This document shows positions 33,845 to 45,417 of a stretch of 64,000 nt of DNA, one piece after another. A program made the translations under genes and the position numbers. The notes beneath the pieces are model-generated. The model had not been told where the DNA came from. It saw only the letters and a list, made by a program, of their open reading frames with translations, and searched no databases. Within the stretch, counting starts at the first letter, position 1. Every line of letters begins with the position of its first letter. This DNA comes from Cubamyces lactineus (Eukaryota; Basidiomycota; Agaricomycetes; Polyporales; Polyporaceae): positions 930,001 to 994,000 of the forward strand of contig JACDTU010000002.1 in NCBI GenBank assembly GCA_022376465.1, written 5' to 3'.

Positions 33845-34620
33845 ATGAAGGACCTTACAAACGCCCGTACAAACGCCTTGATTCCCGACCCAATGACGTT
33901 GCCCGATTTTTTGAGCGTCTGCCACATCGACTTCTCCGCGACCGTCCGGGACTACAACCGACCGCGTGTATTTTGTGTAGGGATGTGCACCTGCACGTCC
34001 TCTCGGCGGACTTCACCGGACGCTCCTCCAAAGCGAAGAGACACTGGCAAATGAACGCGCAACATCCCCGGATGGGCTTCTTCCTGTCCATCGACGAGGT
34101 GATCAACTGGTACGGCGCCCAGAACGCGCCGACGTGGTCCGCCATGGTCAGCCGTCTCTCTCTCCTTCCCTCCGGTTCATCCTCCGCACATATCGCACGA
34201 AGCGATTGTATACCTTCTCGTGAACTTGAACTCACGACCACACGCAGAAAGTAGCGCTCAAGAAGGACGTGTGGATGCCGCTGCTCACGGTCAACCCGCA
34301 CGCAGAGTTCCTCTCCGCGCGCAAGGTGTGTCAATACCTCGAATCTGGATCCGTGTTTCAGCAGAGGGAGAAGCACCATCGCAAGCGTCAGGAGGAGTCG
34401 CGCGCCTTCGTTGAGAGTGCCACTGCCGGCGAGCGAGCTATCAGTGCGAGCAATACCAACGAACCCCCGAAACCGCCGCTGGCAGCAATCCCAGTGTTAA
34501 GGCTGCTGAGATGGCAGCAGGTCAGAAGCGGAAGCACAGAGAGACCCAAGACGATGGTGCTGAAGCTGTTGACATCGACATCCTGCCTGGCCGGTTCCTC
34601 GCGGGAAGGCACCACCGGTT
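33845..34620 (+). pseudogene. tandem aprataxin-like pseudogene
   Basis: A decayed copy of the gene at 31,690-33,013. The first segment (MKDLTNARTNALIPDPMTLP from 33845) aligns with the parent's start MANITIMRTYAMVPDPTMVP. Everything between the parent's SDLY and PTLE (about 75 codons and most of intron 1) is missing, and the HIT segment (VHLHVLSADFTG, then HPRMGFFLSIDEVINWY) continues in another frame. The first His of the HIT triad is gone. The intron between the second and third homologous parts is still recognisable (GTCAGC at 34145 to GCAG at 34247). The zinc-finger Cys residues are replaced (LTVNPHAEFLSARK for the parent's LKTDPLCPHCDEQF). The parent's basic tail is echoed by AGQKRKHRETQDD at about 34,508-34,546. 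Loss of the active-site and zinc residues plus the frame break argue against function. Confidence 0.85.
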
Positions 34621-34994
34621 TGCTACACTGCCTCTCCTTGCAATTATTCCTGAATTTCCTTCGGATCTTCCTGCACCTACGCATGCATCGCGACGAATAC
34701 AATGTCTTCCTGCTCTCCCGCATTCAGTCTTTGTCGCAATTCCCTCTTTCATATACACTCAAGTCCGCCTGTTTTGCACACATTGCGTCTGTACAACAAG
34801 GAACCGTGATTTTTGCTTCTTTTTGCCAGTACTCTATTACAACGTGTGCGGACGTGGCAGATGAATCGTACAACACCCCTGCTACTGCGAACAATGTCTA
34901 TGGTGTGGAAGTTCTCCCCCAGGCTGTACCCCCTTCCTCGATCCTGTCCCAGAGCCCAATTTTCTTGTGAGCCTCTGATATGGTGACGAGGCGC

Positions 34995-36703
34995 TTAGGC
35001 AGAAGCAACTGCAGCTTCCTTCTCCTTCTCCTTCTTCAGCTGGCGGTTGCGCTCAGCCGAGAGACGGATCGCCCAGGTCAACTCGTACGTCTTGCACGCG
35101 TCTACGGGAGGACAATGGCGTCAGCTCTCCTATTCAGATACAAGCGCTCGTGAATGGACGTACCCTCGAACGTGCTGAGAATCTGAGCAGCATCAGGGTC
35201 CTCCTCGATATCCTCGATGTTGTCGATGAGGACGGAAATCTGCACACCAGAATCAGCATCGGTTGACCCTCGCGCTAGCGGCTCGCAGTTGACGTACCTC
35301 AGAGAAGAAGGGATCGTCGTCGGGGAACGTGTGCATTTCCTCAAGGTCGCTGCCTGGTCTACGGATGTAGAGTACGGGCTGGACGTACGGGTTGACAAGC
35401 CTTAAAAGAGCGAATATCAGCAATTGCGCCGCAATTCCCAAGAGTAGGTTCCTTACTTCAACTGGTAGCCGTCCGCGTAGACCTCGAGTTCACAGCTGTA
35501 GTTGTGGCCCTGGAGAGCGACAAGGTGCGTGAAGCTGCCGACCGCACCGCTGTCGTATTTCCACGTCGCCGCCGTGACACGGGGGATCCTGTTCTCAGGC
35601 GGGATCGCGGTCTCGTCGACCTGCATCTTAGAGAGGTGGCCCGCGTTCTCGTCCCACTCGAGCGAGTGCGCGTTGACGGTCGACATGTCGACCTCGCCGC
35701 CAAAGTAGCGCGAGAGGTCGCAGAAGTGGGTGCCCTGCTCGACGATCGGGCCCGCGCTCTTGGACTTGTCCCACCAGTCCGGCTTCGCGATCGCCTCGTA
35801 CGCGCACGCGTACCGCGCGATCGTGGCCATGACGGTCAGGTTGTTCTCCTCGATGATCTGCTTCATCATCTGGACGGCCTTGAGGTACCTGAGCATGTAC
35901 CCGACCGAGTGGATCGTCCCGGTCTCGTTGATCTTCTTCGCGACCGCGAATGCCTCGGGGATCTCGCTCGCCGGGCCCGTCGCGGCGGGCTTCTCGATGA
36001 ACAAGGCGACGCCGGGGAAGTGCTTGAGAATCTGCATCTCGATGTCACGGCCGGGCTGGAGAGTGCCGCGGAACATGGGCGGGGAGCCGACGATGACGGC
36101 GCGGGGCATCTCCTTCTTGGTCATGTTGCGGACGAAGTCGTCGAGCGTCTTGTAAACGCGGGTGTTCTCGTACGCGGAGCGCACGAAGGTCTCGCATTTC
36201 TTCTGGAGGACCGCGGTCGCGCGGTCGATAGCAGGGTCAATGAGAGCAACGACCTTCAGACGGGGACCGAGCTTGCTACGGGTGTGTTAGCGCGCGGATC
36301 CCATCCAAGTGCAGCAATAAACGCACTGTTCAAAACGGAAGGAGTGGTTCCACGGGCCCTCGTCCGAGCCTGCAAATTCGGGCCGTATATGCGTCAGTAT
36401 GCACTCGGCTCCGACGTATCTCGTAAACGCTGCGTACCGAACATGATGTTGCCCGCACCGACGAAGACGACGTTGAAGTCATCCGTTCCGGGGATGTGCG
36501 ACGTCCTGGGGAGACAATCAGGAACCTGCGAAGAGGACGGACACGAGGAGATGGGACACATACCTGTCCATAGGTACGAGCCTGGACGGATCAATCGAGG
36601 GCCTCCGAGAGGAGGTGCCTGATTGCCTCCTCGAGACCGAGGCAGGCGCGTCGAGGACGGAGGGGCGGCGGCTGCCAGAGATGCCAGACGGACGACGCGA
36701 CAT
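34995..36703 (-). CDS. Gfo/Idh/MocA-family NAD(P)-dependent oxidoreductase
   Basis: Rossmann-fold dehydrogenase of sugars or related polyols; substrate unknown. Exons (minus): 36703-36564, 36505-36438, 36369-36327, 36275-35457, 35400-35298, 35239-35164, 35101-34995; 451 aa. The N-terminal 45 residues are Ser/Arg-rich repeats of RRPS type (possible phosphorylation sites). The nucleotide-binding beta-alpha-beta starts VVFVGAGNIMFG (about 58-69), followed by LKVVALIDPA. PRAVIVGSPP and LFIEKPAATG contain the EKP motif typical of the family, and HSVGYMLRY with EQGTHFCDLSRYF lies in the catalytic C-terminal domain. The protein ends with a Lys/Glu-rich helix. A non-consensus donor (GTGCGT) follows exon 3. 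Confidence 0.85.
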
Positions 36704-37340
36704 GGTGGATGACGGGGAAGAGAGAGAGGAGGTGGTGGTGGTGGTAGGAGGAAAGGAAGGGGTGTGGGGGAGTGTGGGGGCTGGGGTGGAGGATGGGGAC
36801 GATAAGATGGAGGAGATATATATGCGCGGGCGGGGGGACGAGACTGGCGTATAGGACCGCGACCAAGGCCAACCAAACTAAGGCTGCGAAGCTGGAGAAG
36901 CCGTCGAGCGAATAATGATAATTGGGGGATAAATCAAACTTGCGGGGTGTGGAGCGCGATCGCATTCACATCAGCCGTCTTCTTCGTCCCGTCCCTCCGA
37001 CGTTCTCTTATAGGGGGACCGCGCATCGATCCCAGCGAGAAAAAAACGAACGTAACATATGCGAAAGCAAACAAAAGAGCGACAGTATTCTGCGTGCAAG
37101 CTGCGGCCGCGGCTGGTATCCTCTGTACAAGTACAACTAATCTCATCTGCCACTCCAACGCCCCGCCGCAGACGACAACGACGAACCGAATCATTATGTA
37201 TATCTCTCGTATACCCCGCGCCGGACTTCCGACCCCCACCCCCATCGCACTCGCAGAGGCGGGGCCCCCCAAACCGGGGCATGATGCGCCTGCGCGGGGC
37301 CGCGACCCGTCTCGTCCCAGCGGTCTAACCACATCCGTCC
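36704..37340. other. intergenic spacer, promoter of the Gfo/Idh gene
   Basis: About 640 bp between the start of the oxidoreductase and the end of the coiled-coil gene (both minus). The plus strand is GA-rich at 36,690-36,850, i.e. CT-rich on the transcribed strand, as expected for a fungal promoter or 5' leader. No other gene. Confidence 0.5.
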
Positions 37341-38384
37341 CTAATGCGCGCCCCCCGCGCCCTCCCCTGCCGCACCTTGGCCCTGCGCTTGCGCCCCGGC
37401 ACCAGCCCCGGAGCCCTTGCCCTGTGCTTGCGCCTGCGCGAGCTCGCGTTGCCTGCGCTCCGCCGCCTCCAGCCGCTCGGTCATCGCCCGGAGCTCGGCC
37501 TTCAGCCGCTCGTTCTGCTCCGCGAGCTTCATCACGTTGCTCGCCCGCTTTTGCACCTTGTCCAGCCTGTCGGGGAGGGACGCCAAACGGGTGGCAGAAG
37601 AGAGGGTCAGACACATCCGTCCAAACTCGTCGTGACGCGCCCGTGCAATATGGCATGAATCATTTTGTGCGGGATGGCGCACCAGTGTACAAGTATATGC
37701 GGAGGTTGAGGGTTGTGCCGATAGAGCGCCCGTCCGTCCTGCCCTCTTCCTGGCAGATGCCGTTGCGGCATCAACGGGAACAGGCACGCAGAAGGGGCAT
37801 AGGAAACCATCGGCGGGAAGGGAAGAGGGCATGACGGACGCGCTCCAGAGCACAAGAGAGAACAATAGATAGAGGCGGGGAGGGGGAGGAGTGACGATAT
37901 CAAGGATGAACACTCACTCTTCCGTGCTCTTCGTCTCAGCCGGTGCGCCCGCCGCCAGGATCGAGTTGAAGTCCATCGTGAGGTCCAGGTTCGACTCGGG
38001 CAGGTCGATGTCGAGCCGCGCCGGGCTCGACGGCAGCCGCTCGTGGTGGAAGTCGTCGTCCTCGTAGTAGCCCGTCCCGTCGCTCGCCTGGCTCATGTGC
38101 GACGGCGCCCGGTCGGAGCGCGCCCCCAGGGAGCGCAGCGAGTCCCGCGATGGCTGTTTCCTGCAGATCGGGCGGACGGGGTGCACGCATTGCCGTATAT
38201 CGTGTGTCGTGTGTCGTGGTGCGGGGTACGGGCGGGTCGTGGCGGGTCGTGCACATGTGGCGGGCGGGGGCGTTCAGTTCAGACCGTCAGTTCACGAACG
38301 GTGGCGTACAGATCGCATACGGGAGACGTGGACGCACTGGGGCTGGGGGTATCTAGGATCGAGGTGCCTTGGGATGCTGCTCAT
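37341..38384 (-). CDS. short coiled-coil protein of unknown function, 171 aa
   Basis: Exons (minus): 38384-38338, 38160-37918, 37566-37341; phases agree. The protein starts MSSIPRHLDPRYPQ, then a Ser/Asp-rich middle (SRDSLRSLG, YYEDDDFHHERLPSSPARLD, LDLTMDFNSILAAG). A single heptad-rich coiled coil follows (LDKVQKRASNVMKLAEQNER, then LKAELRAMTERLEAAERRQ), and the C-terminus is a Gly/Ala/Gln low-complexity tail. I do not recognise the family. The acidic patch and the MDFNSIL motif just before the coil may be an interaction segment. Intron 2 is long (351 nt) and could contain an alternative exon. The first exon is supported by a consensus donor GTGCGT and exact phase. Confidence 0.6.
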
Positions 38385-39545
38385 GGTCGTGTCTGGGTAT
38401 ATAACTCGGATCGATGCCGCGGATTCGGAGTCCTTGCTCGCACAGACGTGCGGGTGTGCCAGCAGAGGGTGGTGGTGGGTGTAAACGAGAGGTGTTGGAG
38501 CCTAGTGGTATGTACGATCCGGTGCTAGCAGCTAACAGAACTGCGGGTTGGTTGGAGAGTTGTAAACGCAGACGCGATAGACGTTGATCAGATCCAAGAG
38601 GTGTTTGTCATGGAATGGCGGTGGAACGGGTCGAAACTCGAGGGAACGTGGTCGGTGCACGTCCCTGTTGCCGGCCGAGCCCAGGTGTTGCAAGCCTGCT
38701 CTAAAGACGCGGTTATATGTACGTACTAACAACCTGACAACGCGCTCTATGCGCGCCATCGCGCATACACCCGGCTCCGCTACAGCTGGTCGATCGGTGC
38801 ATCGTTATGCGACGGCAGCCTGCCTATCGACACGGGCAATTTCCAACATTGATCGGTGGCATTGCAATTGATCAGAGCTCTCGTGAGTCGTAGAGTATCC
38901 ATTATGTACGCAGTACTTGAGAAGAGAGAGAGAACAAGCAGGAAATAAATCGTAAAAAGGGGACGAGGAAGAGGAAGATCGGGAGACGTGCACGGCTACA
39001 TGGTGGTGGGTGGGTCATGATCATGAGAGAGTATTGGGTACAACGACAGCGTAAGACAGCAACGAGCGGGGCAGGTGCGGGATACTGTCCGTCAGAGGGT
39101 GAATGGTGAGGGGATCAGAATCCGGGCGCAGGATCCGGCAGTGTTGTAAGGTATGCGCTACATGAGGGAGGTAGGAGAGCGTGTGAGGGTAGGGGGAGCG
39201 CTGGAGAAAACATGGAAGGGGGGGGGATGGAAAGAGGACTTGGGGAGCAGCGCACCTGCGCGCAGATTACAACACTAATTGAGTGATAAGACTACAGCGA
39301 TAGGAGGGAACCTGGGAAGAGGAAGAGGGAGAAAGCGACAAGGACCGGGAAGAGAGAAACGAGACCGATGGCGAGATGTAGTTGAGGGGAATAAGGGGGA
39401 CAAATGGGGAATCTCGAACAAGAACAATGTAGGGAATCGTAGGTATCGGGAAGAATGTAGGAAAGGATATCGCATCGACGAAAGAGCAAGAGAAAGACGA
39501 GATGCAGGAGAAAAACAAGAAGCAGATCGCAATGAGAGCCTCACT
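38385..39545. other. intergenic region with long purine-rich plus strand
   Basis: About 1.2 kb upstream of the coiled-coil gene and downstream of the 464-aa unknown gene (both minus). The stretch 38,930-39,500 is strongly purine-rich on the plus strand, including a run of eight or more G near 39,220, so CT-rich on the strand transcribed toward the coiled-coil gene. Likely its promoter and 5' leader. No ORF with support. Confidence 0.5.
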
Positions 39546-41432
39546 CTACGTCACCTCGAGCACGGACGTCTCCAGGACGCGGAATTGCGTGGGGTCTTTG
39601 CTGAGTTCCGACCACCCGATCCGGTCGCGCCAGTTCGCCTGGTTCGCCTCCTTCTCGCCCGCACCAGCGAACATGTTCAGCTCATCGTCCGTGACGCCGC
39701 GGAACATCAGGAATAGCCGTGTGAAGACGCAGTTCTCGACCGTCACCGAAATATCGATCGCCGAGGCGATTTTGTGCGGCGCCATGAACCGATATGCGAT
39801 GTTGCGGTGTGCGGAGAAGGCGGACATGTTGTTGCTGTTAGAGACGATGCAAGGATCAGCATGGGTGTAGAGAAGAGAATGTAGGTAGAAAACCGTACTT
39901 GATGAAGTTCGTCCGTGCATATAGCGACATTCCAAGCTGGTCGAGGACGCGCGTGAGATGGGGCATAAAGTCGCGGAACGTCATGGCGAAGCCGTTCCGT
40001 GGTGAGATAAACTCTTGTGGGTCCAGCATACCCGGCTCAGGTCTAGGGCATGGATCGCATCAGCTGCTTGGTTCACCAATGAGCGAAATACCACTCACAT
40101 CGCCTCATAGTATATCGACGTTGCCGTGATCTCGGTCTCGAAGTGCTCAAGTGCACCGCCAGGGTGTACGCGCAGGAAGTACTTGACCTTGTTCTCCTCG
40201 ACCGGCTCTGCTGGCGGCCAGCTGACTCCAAGGCGCCAAAACGGCGAGAACGACAGGATGACCTCGCAATACTGCTGTTGTGGCGCGAGAATGCCGAGGT
40301 GGCAGCGCGCGGTGGCGGGCTTCGCGGCGACCGCGAGCTTGTTGATGACACGCGAGTCGACGATTAGGTCCGTCGAGACGTTCTCCGTGTTTTGGATCCG
40401 GGTGCCCGAGAACTCCATCTTGTGCACGTCCCCGTCGTGCACGATGTCGAGCTTGCCCCAGAACGAGCCGTCCACGGTCGTTCCGTCCTCCATCCGAGCC
40501 ATATCCAGCTCGTCGGAAGTGATCGTCGTATCCAGTGCGACGTGTTGCCCGGGCATGAGCTCCAGGCTGAACGTCGCTGGCATTTCTAGTACTGGCGGCG
40601 GTCTAGAACAAGGGTGAGCCTTGGTGCGTGTGGGTTAAATCTACATTCACTTACGGTGGAGGACTGTACGATAGAAGCGAACAGTCAGATCGAATCCAGA
40701 TACGCAGGTACAGGGCTACTCACGGAGGATCGTCTGGTGGAGGCGGGCTATCACATACAATCTCGACTCGCAGCCCTTGCACCCCCATGATAGCTATCTG
40801 GTACGAGTCTTCACTCGTCAACTGCGCGCCACCCTCGTCAGCCCCGCTCAATGCGATAAGGATAGAGCACGCACATAAATATATGGACCCGCTACCAAAC
40901 GCTGAACACAGGTGACATGAGTCTTTCCAGAGTCATTCGATTTCGCAGAAGACAGGAACGTACCGCTGCATGGAGAGAAACGTACTCTATAGGCACGCGC
41001 AAGCTGAGGGGTGCATCTGGTGGGGGCTTGATCCATTCCCTCGCAAGAGCCTCGAGATCCTGATAGTATTCCGTGAGCACTAACTCAATCCGATGGCGAG
41101 CCCAAGATGCGCACATTATATGTTGGTGGGAGCTGTGGTCGGAACGTGAGCCATCAATATTCTCGGTGAAGTGAATGCCACTTACCATGCGAACGGTTTC
41201 GATGTCCTCGTACGCGAGGGTGAGGAGCCGTTGACGAGTGAGGGCCATCGGGGGCTGCACCCGCTCGCGGAGCTCAGGCTCCTTGTTGCCCTTTGGGCTC
41301 TTGAAGCGGCCCCAAAAGCCCTGCGAGGTAGGCAGGCTCGCATTGGATGCGCTATCGGCGGTAGTTGTATGATTAGTTCGAACGCGCGAACATACAAGAC
41401 GAGCAGAGTACGCACGCTGGAGACAGAAGCAT
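39546..41432 (-). CDS. conserved-looking protein of unknown function, 464 aa, with 9-nt microexon
   Basis: Eight exons on the minus strand: 41432-41416, 41351-41186, 41083-40986, 40891-40724, 40663-40655, 40602-40099, 40042-39899, 39834-39546. All phases close to 465 codons. Exon 5 is 9 nt (TCCTCCACC) and continues a poly-Pro stretch shared with its neighbours. I cannot name a family. The N-terminal part is helical (LLTLAYEDIETVRM, LTEYYQDLEALAREWIKPPP); the large C-terminal part is rich in beta-type motifs (GSFWGKLDIVHDGDVHKMEF, FFRDFMPHL-like and SAFSAHRNIAYRFMAPHKIA). There is no signal peptide. Even composition without low complexity outside the Pro run suggests a folded protein. The junction exon 3/4 (donor GTACGT, acceptor GGTAG) is the least certain. 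Confidence 0.65.
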
Positions 41433-42590
41433 ATTGGAGGAAGTGGCGGAGAGAGGGGAAGGGGGAGGAGGGCGGCGCGGAGGATGATGAGAGGAGGTGC
41501 AGGCTCGGCGTCGACGGAGTCAGTGGACCTGAAAAGGCGTCGGACGAAGGGGAGAGAACACGAGGCGGGGGAAACACGAGGCAGGGGAAGATTTGAATGG
41601 AGCAGGACGAATAAGAGAAAGCGCAGGAGGGCGATTACTGGAGATAACTCTGGGCGATGGTGATGGATAGTCCGAGGCTGTATGCTCTTCTCCACCCCAA
41701 CTAGTCTTCTGTCCACTGTGCAGTTGCCCTCAGCCCCGTTCGTTCTGCGTCTTGCTCAACGCTGCCAGAAGGCGTCGACGTCCCGGACGGAGAGTTTACG
41801 GCGGCGCGCGCATCCGATATGATCGCGTTCAGATCACAGTACCTACCGGCGCTAGTAGCTATTGCTATGAGCTCATGGGCGTCTAATGTACTTCGCAGCT
41901 ACTCAACTTCAAGTGTTCAACGTCAACATTCAACCATGGGTACATGTTCTCCTGACAGTACTCTCCAAGTGTACCGTATTCCTTGCATATATGCATAGAA
42001 GAACGAGAGCTCCACAAAAGTTGAAAGCGGGGAGGCACAGACAATCCTGACTAACTAGGTGAGATACTTCAGCGGTACCCCGCAAATTACTCTTGTTGAC
42101 GGCCTGTAGAAGGATTAGAAGTGGAATGCACTACTTCAGTTTCCTTCCATTGTGCTCTGTGGCCCCAAAACCAGGTCATACGACGTCCCATGTTAGCCCC
42201 GTGTGGGTATCTGGGGAAGATGATCGCCCTACTAGGGCGCTGTTGGGGACTGTTGGCACTCAGGCATCTACACACGAATGCAGGCCCACACTCCTATCGA
42301 CATACGGCTCTGCTACTGTTCATCAGCTTTGACACGATTGATGAGAGTCTTCTGAGATTGTGCCGTTTCCCCTAGTAGGATTAAACGCCCGAGCTTCATG
42401 ACCTTACCTCCCTTCAACCTATATTAGCTGACTGGGATATCTTGCTCGTTGTGTTGCGTACTCCAAATCTTCAACAAGCGCATATGCCCCGCCGCGACCT
42501 AGGCCTCTCGTATGTCGATCTGGCTCCATTTTCAGACCTTCACTGACGAGCTCCCTTCCCAAGCACCGCCGCTATGGCGTGCACCCATGA
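41433..42590. other. intergenic region, no supported gene
   Basis: About 1.2 kb between the start of the 464-aa unknown gene and the iminopeptidase relic. The part near 41,450-41,640 is purine-rich on the plus strand (CT-rich leader of the minus gene). The remainder shows nothing recognisable. Confidence 0.5.
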
Positions 42591-42597
42591 CTGAACC

Positions 42598-43080
42598 TTG
42601 GCTTGTAAGAGCAAACCCTACCTGACCTACTACAAGGTCTTCGGCAACCTCGCCGACTGCACACGCCCGCCAGTCATCGCCTCACATAGTGACCCCGACT
42701 TATCGCAAGACTACTTCCTCCCCCTGTCAGACCTAGCCGATGCATGTATTCCGGTCGTATTCTACGACCAGCTCGGCAACGCACGATCCACTCGACGCCG
42801 CGACAAACCTCGGCCTCGGGACTTCTGCCATCTGGACCATCGACCTCTTCATCGACGAGTTCGAAAACGTTCTGGTTTACTTCCAGATCCACGACGCCTT
42901 TGGGCCACCGTACCCCCAGTACATACTCAGGTTCAAACGTCCGAGCACCCGGCGGTGATCGAACTGCCCAATGGCCAGGGGCTACAAGGCATGGGTAGCA
43001 GCGAATTCGGCGCGGGCAGCGGCATGGCTCGACACCGGTGTTGATGAGCTGGGCTCGACATGGACTACAGGAGCTACCCC
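42598..43080 (+). pseudogene. relic of a proline iminopeptidase-like alpha/beta hydrolase (peptidase S33)
   Basis: The segment YLTYYKVFGNLADCTRPPVI followed by LSDLADACIPVVFYDQLGNARST is the start of the S33 proline-iminopeptidase family, where the oxyanion motif HGGPG should follow VI. Here that region reads ASHSDPDLSQDY, so the motif is lost. After NARST the frame breaks: the continuing homology (IWTIDLFIDEFENVLVYFQI) lies in another frame (about 42,826-42,890). The next part, which should hold the GxSxGG nucleophile, is degraded. No ATG or upstream exon fits. A non-functional remnant is the simplest reading. Confidence 0.75.
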
Positions 43081-43507
43081 CAAAAGTCCATGCCCCTGCA
43101 CGCCATGGTACGAGAGTTGCACTATGTGACTGCCTGATGCGAGCATTGAACGCGTGCGCATCTGGCAAGAGGAATACCGCATTCACCACGGCAGTTTTCT
43201 TGTATCCGCATCGCATTTGCGCATGTCGTCGGAGGGATTGTCCTTTTCCGTAATGTTTCAATAATCGTGCCTGTCTGTACCAGTACTGGATATGCATTGC
43301 ACGGACATAATGTTTTCTCACCATTTCGGACGTAGTACCGAGGTCTTAGTAGCTGCAGGTGTGAGCAGAAGCCGGGTTGGCGATCATGATATCATAGGCA
43401 TGCTGTCGGGCGCCTACTCACTCACCTGCGTCCGAATCTGTTCCGGCTCAAACTCGTCCTTCTTCCCTTCCCTTCGGTGCACTCACCTCACTCTACTTTA
43501 TCCCGCC

Positions 43508-44500
43508 ATGCTTCGTTCTGCAGTGTTCGCAGCCCAGCTCAGACCCGCGGCAACCTCTCGCACGCGCTCCTTTGTCTCCACCGTTCTCCTTACTAAGGCA
43601 TGGGAGAACGAGACCATCAACGAGCTCAGGAAAGAGGCCCGCAAGCGTGGTCTGCCCGCGTAAGTTTATCTACCTCCGCACGCCCAATGGACGCTCACCT
43701 TCACGCTCAGTGGTGGTAACAAGGCTACCCTAATCACCCGCCTGCAGCAGGACGACAAGAGGAGAACACTTTCCACAGAGCCCGTCTCTGCTGCTCCTTC
43801 TCAACCCCAAGTCCGTCATGCTTCCACCGTCGACACTCCAACCGAGGTCCCTGGTATCCCCTCCACGGCTGAGCCCAATTTCCCCAAGTACAACCTGGAG
43901 ATCAAGATGCCCAACGTCTCTGAGCCTGAACCCGAATCCCCCACCCCCATCGTACGTGTCCGCACAGGCGACTTTCCCGATGGTTCCATCTGACCCCCAT
44001 CCTAGCCGTTCTTGCCCGACTTCTGGGAGTCTTCCAAAGTAAAGAAGGAGGCTGCTCCGCCTGAACCCGCGCACACCCCGAAGCCCAAGGTCATCACCGT
44101 CGCGGGGGATATCACGCACCCCGGCGGCGGCCCTTCGCACAACCTCTACTCCCCGAGCGACGCTGTCCCCGTGTCGCCAGAAAACGTGCCCACGTCGACA
44201 CTCGGGCAGCTCGCGGCGGATATGGCGGAGGACCTGGGCCTGCCTACCTCTTTCAAGCGGCCTCCTCCCGCTGACGCGCAATACGACGTGGCGCAAAAGA
44301 CACAGACGTCAGGTGGGCAGGGCAAGAGCTACTCGCGGACGTTGGACCAGGACGAGCGTGTGGGCGTCTGGGTGCTTCTCGGTTTGTTCGCGGGCTCGTG
44401 GCTCGCCGCGGGATACTTCGCACCCGTGTCGGAGTGGGTACACAAGGTGGAGGAAAAGGTAGAGGAGGTGCAGGACAAGGCTGCGGGCAAGAAGCACTAG
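43508..44500 (+). CDS. mitochondrial SAP-domain protein with C-terminal membrane span
   Basis: Exons: 43508-43659, 43711-43951, 44006-44500; 295 aa. The N-terminus (MLRSAVFAAQLRPAATSRTR, continuing SFVSTVLL) is a typical mitochondrial presequence. A SAP motif follows (INELRKEARKRGLPASGGNK, then ATLITRLQQDD, about 38-70), a helix-extension-helix fold that usually binds DNA. The middle is Pro-rich. Near the C-terminus a single hydrophobic segment (VGVWVLLGLFAGSWLAAGYF, about 253-272) is followed by an amphipathic Lys/Glu helix (VHKVEEKVEEVQDKAAGKKH). A presequence, SAP and one transmembrane span suggest an inner-membrane protein that could tether mitochondrial nucleoids; that role is inferred. 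Donor GTAAGT and phase support both introns. Confidence 0.8.
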
Positions 44501-44735
44501 GCTCGTGGCGCGCGGCTTGGTGGACTGGACATATAGATACTTCGTACCACATCACTATCTAAGTGTTCCCGAGTCTATCAGCTCGTAATGACATCTCGGC
44601 CATGGACGATCCCTGTGCTTCGCGCATTGTAGACGGTCTGGCCATCCTACTCCGACTCCCGAGTACTCGCAGCGCGCAGAAAACGCTGCCTGCATTGCAC
44701 GTGACGAGCGCTCTACATCTCTCTCGGGGACCGCC

Positions 44736-45417
44736 ATGGTCAGGCTCCCCCTCTCCCCTCCCTCGTTCCATAAGCTCGCTCGCCCAACACACAACCATGT
44801 CCGCGCATTCCACGCTTCCCTATCACGCAGGCACCTCGTAGGTCCGCCAGACCCGGTGTCACATCTGCGCCCGGTAATCTACGACGACGCGCCGCCGGCG
44901 CGCAATACGGCGAACGTCCGGCACCCGTACTCCCTGCGCGAGTTCACGGGCGACACGCGCGAGTATCAGTGGAAGATGCAGCGCCAGGAGCTGGACGCGT
45001 TTAACCAGGCATTTTGGCTTGATGTGAGTACACTCACCCAAGAGTCCTACAAGTAGCTCCTGATCTCCACTGTTGCTTGCTCCTTGCTTGCCGGACTCGC
45101 TCAATCCCCCTGTCCTTCACAAATGTACGCCGTACACAACGAATGCTCATTCACGCATATGTACGCAGAGCAACACCCGCTTCTACGCCGCCAAGGACGC
45201 CGTCCTGCAGAGCCTACCAGAGGAGACGACCCCCGAACAGCGCGAGGCCGCGCTCTCCGCGTTCTACTCCCGCTGGGTCTCGCAGGAGCGTGTACGGCAG
45301 GACGAGTACAATGCGGAATGGCGCAAGCGGAATTGGTCGACAATCTTGCTCGGGGCGCGCGTGCGGTATCAGGAGTTCGTGGCGCGGATGATGCACCCGT
45401 TCCGGCGAGGGGGTTGA
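44736..45417 (+). CDS. COA8/APOPT-domain mitochondrial protein, cytochrome c oxidase assembly factor-like
   Basis: Exons: 44736-45023, 45169-45417; 178 aa. The N-terminus is basic and Ser-rich (FHKLARPTHNHVRAFHASLS), a mitochondrial presequence. The body carries the APOPT/COA8 pattern: HLRPVIYDD, HPYSLREFTGDTREYQWKMQ, RQELDAFNQAFWLDSNTRFY, then a helical stretch ending FVARMMHPFRRGG. In animals COA8 protects or promotes complex IV assembly under oxidative stress; fungal members are less studied, so function is inferred. A small exon-intron ambiguity is unlikely: donor GTGAGT and acceptor GCAG keep phase. Its 3' end converges with NUP133 (211 bp). Confidence 0.8.

Noticed and set aside
35504..36622. 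372-codon plus-strand open frame opposite the Gfo/Idh gene
   Set aside because: Pure shadow of the opposite-strand coding exons (Arg/Val/Leu/Asp-rich); the minus strand carries family motifs and phase-consistent introns.
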